A stretch of DNA of 45,155 bases from Lachnospiraceae bacterium (lineage in GTDB: Bacteria > Bacillota > Clostridia > Lachnospirales > Lachnospiraceae), in assembly GCA_021202075.1 (NCBI GenBank), contig JAJQDT010000028.1, forward strand, positions 1-45,155, written 5' to 3'. The position numbers were made by a program, and so were the translations under genes. A model generated the notes under the pieces. That model saw only the letters and a list, made by a program, of their open reading frames with translations, ran no database searches and had not been told where the DNA came from. Within the stretch, counting starts at the first letter, position 1. The number at the start of each line of letters is the position of its first letter. Positions 42,213-45,155 of the stretch are shown piece by piece.

Positions 42213-42442
42213 TAAAATATTTTATGGGAATCTGACCGGGAGGAATAAAGGCTAAGATATTTACCAGTATTTTAACCGGAATTCTGGTTGAGATGACTTG
42301 CATTTTACAATCGTATGTTATGCTCAGGCAGCGGTTCACGATAGCGAATCGCTCTGCGAACGGGACAATTAACATTCAGACTACAGGCAGATGTCCCTGC
42401 TTTGCGGCTGCACTTTGACTAGAAGTGAGAAAGGATGAAGAC

Positions 42443-44044
42443 ATGAAAAAGAGAAACAGATGGATCGCCCTGATGATGGCGGCCGCTATAGCGGCGGTTC
42501 CGGGTGTGAGCGCGCTGGCGGACGCAGCTCCGGACGGAAAAACTGTGAATGATGAATCAACGGATTCCACCTATAAAGAGTGGAAGGAGAGCGTCTGGGA
42601 AGAGACGGAGGATGACTGGACGCTGGTGTCGATGACGCCCGGTGAGGATGAGACGCAGATGAATTTTGCGTGGTATTCCAAAGACGGCGAAGAAACTTCA
42701 CTGATCTGGGGGACACAGGAGGATTTAAGCGACGGGCAGGCTGCAGAGATCACGCAGACGGCGACCGGGCAGACCGACAGCGATGGCGTGACCTATACCA
42801 GCAACAAGGCAGTACTGACGGGGCTGACAGCTGACACGACGTATTATTATCAGGTGGAGGGCAAGGAGATTGAGTCCTTTACGACAGGCAGTACAGACAG
42901 CTTTACGTTTGCGCTTATCGGCGACCCGCAGATTGGCTCTTCCAATGAACTGAAGGCGAAGAGTCCGGACGACCTCACGGATGAGTTTTATGAGGTACAG
43001 AGTGATTCCGTGGCCAGCGACAGCTACAACTGGGCGAATACGCTGACTCAGGCAGTTGAGATGTGCGCGGCTCTTGGCGACAATCTGGACTTCATTGTAT
43101 CTGCCGGCGACCAGGTGCAGACCAACGCCTCAAAGGTTGAAGATACAACCATCAGCGAGATTGAGTATACCGGTTATCTTCTGCCATCTGTCCTCACATC
43201 TGTTCCGGTGGCGACTACGGTAGGCAACCACGATGCGGACAATGCGAACTATCAGTATCACTTTAATGTGCCGAATTTAAGCGAGCTTGGCGACAACGGC
43301 TATGCGGGCGGCGATTATTACTTTACCTACGGCAATGCGCTGTTTATCATGCTGAACACACAGGACACGAACTCCGCAGAGCATATTCAGTTTATTCAGG
43401 AGGCGGTAGAAGCAAACCCGGACTGCACCTGGAGAATTGTGACCCTGCATCAGGATATCTATGGTTCTGCGGAGCACTCCAACGAGCCGGAGATTGTTAA
43501 CCTGCGCTATGCGCTGACGCCGGCATTTGAGACATATGACATTGACCTTGTACTGACAGGACATGACCATGCATATTCGAGAAGCTATTTCCTGAACGGC
43601 GACGCTGTAGAGGAGACGGTGACCTATACGGATGATGAGTTTGACGCGATGCTGGAGGTGGATATTGACAATGGTGACAGCGAAGAGACGCTTACCGTAG
43701 CACCCGGAAACATTTCAGACGATACGGAAGACGCCGATGAGCAGGCGTATCTGGAATACCTGTATGAGATCATGGACACTGACCGCATCACAGAGGATAC
43801 CACGTATGTAATCGATCCGGAAGGTATTCTCTATCTGACCGCGAACAGCGCATCCGGCAGCAAGTATTATGACCTGACCGCCCGCCAGCAGAGTTACATC
43901 GCCGCGAGATGGCAGGAGGATGTACCAACCTATACGTTGATCGAGGTAACGGACACCACGCTTACAATCAACACCTACCGCAGCGATACGAACGAGACGA
44001 TTGATGAGTGCGTCACCATCGTAAAGACTGTAAATGCGGAGTAA
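42443..44044 (+). CDS. Secreted metallophosphoesterase, purple-acid-phosphatase-like
   Basis: 533 aa from ATG 42443 (AAAGGATG site). A signal peptide (residues 1-27, IALMMAAAIAAVPGVSALA) is followed by a fibronectin-type N-terminal domain (LTGLTADTTYYYQVEG) typical of purple acid phosphatases. The calcineurin-like catalytic domain shows GDPQ, SAGDQV, VGNHD, LHQD and TGHDHAYSR, giving the full set of metal ligands. It probably releases phosphate from organic phosphates outside the cell. No LPXTG or membrane tail is seen, so it is free or loosely bound. Confidence 0.93.
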   Translation: MKKRNRWIALMMAAAIAAVPGVSALADAAPDGKTVNDESTDSTYKEWKESVWEETEDDWTLVSMTPGEDETQMNFAWYSKDGEETSLIWGTQEDLSDGQAAEITQTATGQTDSDGVTYTSNKAVLTGLTADTTYYYQVEGKEIESFTTGSTDSFTFALIGDPQIGSSNELKAKSPDDLTDEFYEVQSDSVASDSYNWANTLTQAVEMCAALGDNLDFIVSAGDQVQTNASKVEDTTISEIEYTGYLLPSVLTSVPVATTVGNHDADNANYQYHFNVPNLSELGDNGYAGGDYYFTYGNALFIMLNTQDTNSAEHIQFIQEAVEANPDCTWRIVTLHQDIYGSAEHSNEPEIVNLRYALTPAFETYDIDLVLTGHDHAYSRSYFLNGDAVEETVTYTDDEFDAMLEVDIDNGDSEETLTVAPGNISDDTEDADEQAYLEYLYEIMDTDRITEDTTYVIDPEGILYLTANSASGSKYYDLTARQQSYIAARWQEDVPTYTLIEVTDTTLTINTYRSDTNETIDECVTIVKTVNAE

Positions 44045-44064
44045 TGAAGCGACAGGTTTTAAAG

Positions 44065-44094
44065 GAATGCCCGCGATAGCGGGCATTCTGTGCT
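44065..44094 (+). terminator. Terminator after the metallophosphoesterase
   Basis: GAATGCCCGC (44065-44074) pairs perfectly with GCGGGCATTC (44079-44088) over a GATA loop. The T run is weak. Confidence 0.75.
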
Positions 44095-44138
44095 CTTATG
44101 ACATAAGGTTCAGACATAAAGGAGAAGTACAGAAATTT

Positions 44139-45155
44139 ATGATACAAACAAAAAACGGAAGGCAGGTTTTTCTGAAGACGGGCATTGTCTGTCTCTTCTT
44201 TATTTTTCTTGCCGGATTTGCCTGGTGGCTTGGCTGGACGGAAAAGACCGTGTTGCTCTCTAATGAAGGGCGTACCTTTGAAAAGGCGCGGGTGGTGTCG
44301 ATCGTGGAGGATAACCTGACGAGCGAAGGTACCCGTGCGGGCTACCAGACGGTCGAGGTAGAAATCCTCACCGGCGAACATAAAGGAGAAATACTGGAAG
44401 CCACCAGTTCTTCCTCTTATCTTTATGGAGCAAATTGCACGGTTGGTCTCCGGGTCATTGTGATTATCAGTGAATCCGATGATTATATGACAGTCAGCGT
44501 TTATAATTATGATCGGGGGAACCAGCTCTATGCCATTCTGATTTTTTTCCTGGTCGTGCTTGGCCTGATTGGTGGGAAAAAAGGGTGGAAATCGGGGGTT
44601 GGACTTGTATTTACATTTGCCTGTATCATTTTTCTGTTTATTCCTATGGTGTACCGGGGGTATTCTCCGATTCTGTCTGCGGTCTTTCTGGTCGTGCTTG
44701 TCACGGTGGTTGTGATGCTGCTGATTGATGGCTGGACGGTGAAATCGGCCTGCGCCATGGCGGGAACGATTTTCGGCGTAGGCATCGCTGCGGTCAGCGC
44801 GGAGCTGTTCGGGCGGTTTGCACATCTTTCCGGCTACAACGTAAGCGATATCGAAGACCTGATCTACATCGAGGAAATGACAGATATCCGTATCGGAGGG
44901 CTGATGTTTGCCGGAATCCTGATCTCGGCGCTGGGAGCAGTGATGGATGTAGCAATGTCTGTGGCAAGTACAGTCAATGAAATCCATGAGAAAACTCCTT
45001 CTCTTGGTCAGAAGGAGCTGTTCCTGTCGGGAATCCATGTGGGGCGTGATATGATGGGAACCATGTCCAACACTCTGATTCTTGCATTCGCGGGTGGTTC
45101 TATTAACACATTTGTCTATATCTACAGCTACAATTATGCCTATTATCAGATCCTG
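44139..45155 (+). CDS. YibE/F family membrane protein, partial
   Basis: 339 codons are visible from ATG 44139 (AAAGGAG site) and the frame runs off the window. One N-terminal helix and an extracytoplasmic beta-rich domain (about 45-125) are followed by at least six membrane helices. The segments NLTSEGTRAGYQTVEVEIL, GDVAMSV-like DVAMSVASTVNEI and HVGRDMMGTMSNTLILAF fit the YibE/F family of Firmicutes. The family is of unknown function, possibly a transporter. Confidence 0.88.
   Translation, partial: MIQTKNGRQVFLKTGIVCLFFIFLAGFAWWLGWTEKTVLLSNEGRTFEKARVVSIVEDNLTSEGTRAGYQTVEVEILTGEHKGEILEATSSSSYLYGANCTVGLRVIVIISESDDYMTVSVYNYDRGNQLYAILIFFLVVLGLIGGKKGWKSGVGLVFTFACIIFLFIPMVYRGYSPILSAVFLVVLVTVVVMLLIDGWTVKSACAMAGTIFGVGIAAVSAELFGRFAHLSGYNVSDIEDLIYIEEMTDIRIGGLMFAGILISALGAVMDVAMSVASTVNEIHEKTPSLGQKELFLSGIHVGRDMMGTMSNTLILAFAGGSINTFVYIYSYNYAYYQIL

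Noticed and set aside
44013..45038. 341-codon minus-strand frame
   Set aside because: Antisense to the YibE/F gene, low-complexity and His/Asp/Lys-rich as expected for a shadow of a membrane protein.

Overview
The window looks like the chromosome of a gut-type Firmicute, probably Lachnospiraceae or a related Clostridia. The reasons are strong AGGAGG ribosome sites, a Tn1549-like set of conjugation genes with Maff2 and PrgI proteins, sortase-anchored SpaA/Cna-B repeats, a RecD2 fused to DUF4186, and the general style of the flanking genes. Species cannot be named from the sequence alone.

Layout. (1) 1-600: a tRNA-Arg(CCT), its terminator, and an AT-rich stretch dense in TCTAA pentamers. (2) About 600-26410: a decayed integrative and conjugative element (ICE). 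In order it carries a small Cys-rich protein, a replication initiator, a DnaC-like loader, ParA, a parB stump joined to the 3' two-thirds of a traG/virD4 coupling-protein gene, a small conserved protein, a giant LPXTG-type surface adhesin (2,360 aa), Maff2, VirB6, PrgI, a VirB4 ATPase cut off before Walker B, a helicase-methylase that lacks its N terminus, MobC, several small genes, a HAD nucleotidase with a transporter remnant as cargo, and a MOBP-type relaxase. Two internal deletions (near 3625 and near 16910) remove parts of genes needed for transfer, so the element is probably not self-transmissible. No integrase is visible. (3) 26434-30115: a sigma-70 fragment, an ECF sigma factor with a membrane partner, and an alpha/beta hydrolase followed by a PAP2-type phosphatase gene that is interrupted by a short structured insertion. 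(4) 30171-34608: a nitrilase, two LysR regulators and a zinc alcohol dehydrogenase, possibly one regulon. (5) 35081-45155: RecD2-DUF4186, a metallo-beta-lactamase-fold protein, remains of an iron-type ABC importer (binding-protein stump and orphan permease), YbjQ, a secreted metallophosphoesterase and the start of a YibE/F membrane protein.

The most interesting signals are two families of short structured repeats. Family A (3 copies, about 87 bp; 12657, 31197, 39714) has two hairpin domains whose stems differ in sequence but stay paired. Family B (2 copies; 29664 and 34721) has a constant AAACGC-GAA-GCGTTT hairpin inside an outer stem that changes compensatorily. One B copy sits inside the PAP2 reading frame, which shows that it inserts. 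The other is flanked by an 8-bp direct repeat. Also notable are a three-way-junction leader just upstream of Maff2, whose start codon has no Shine-Dalgarno sequence, and repeated terminator hairpins.

How the parts would work together if intact: RepA-like, DnaC-like and Par proteins for element replication and stability; MobC and relaxase for nicking; TraG, VirB4, VirB6 and PrgI for the type IV secretion channel; the adhesin for cell contact. With the coupling protein lacking its Walker A and VirB4 lacking its Walker B, only mobilisation in trans seems plausible.
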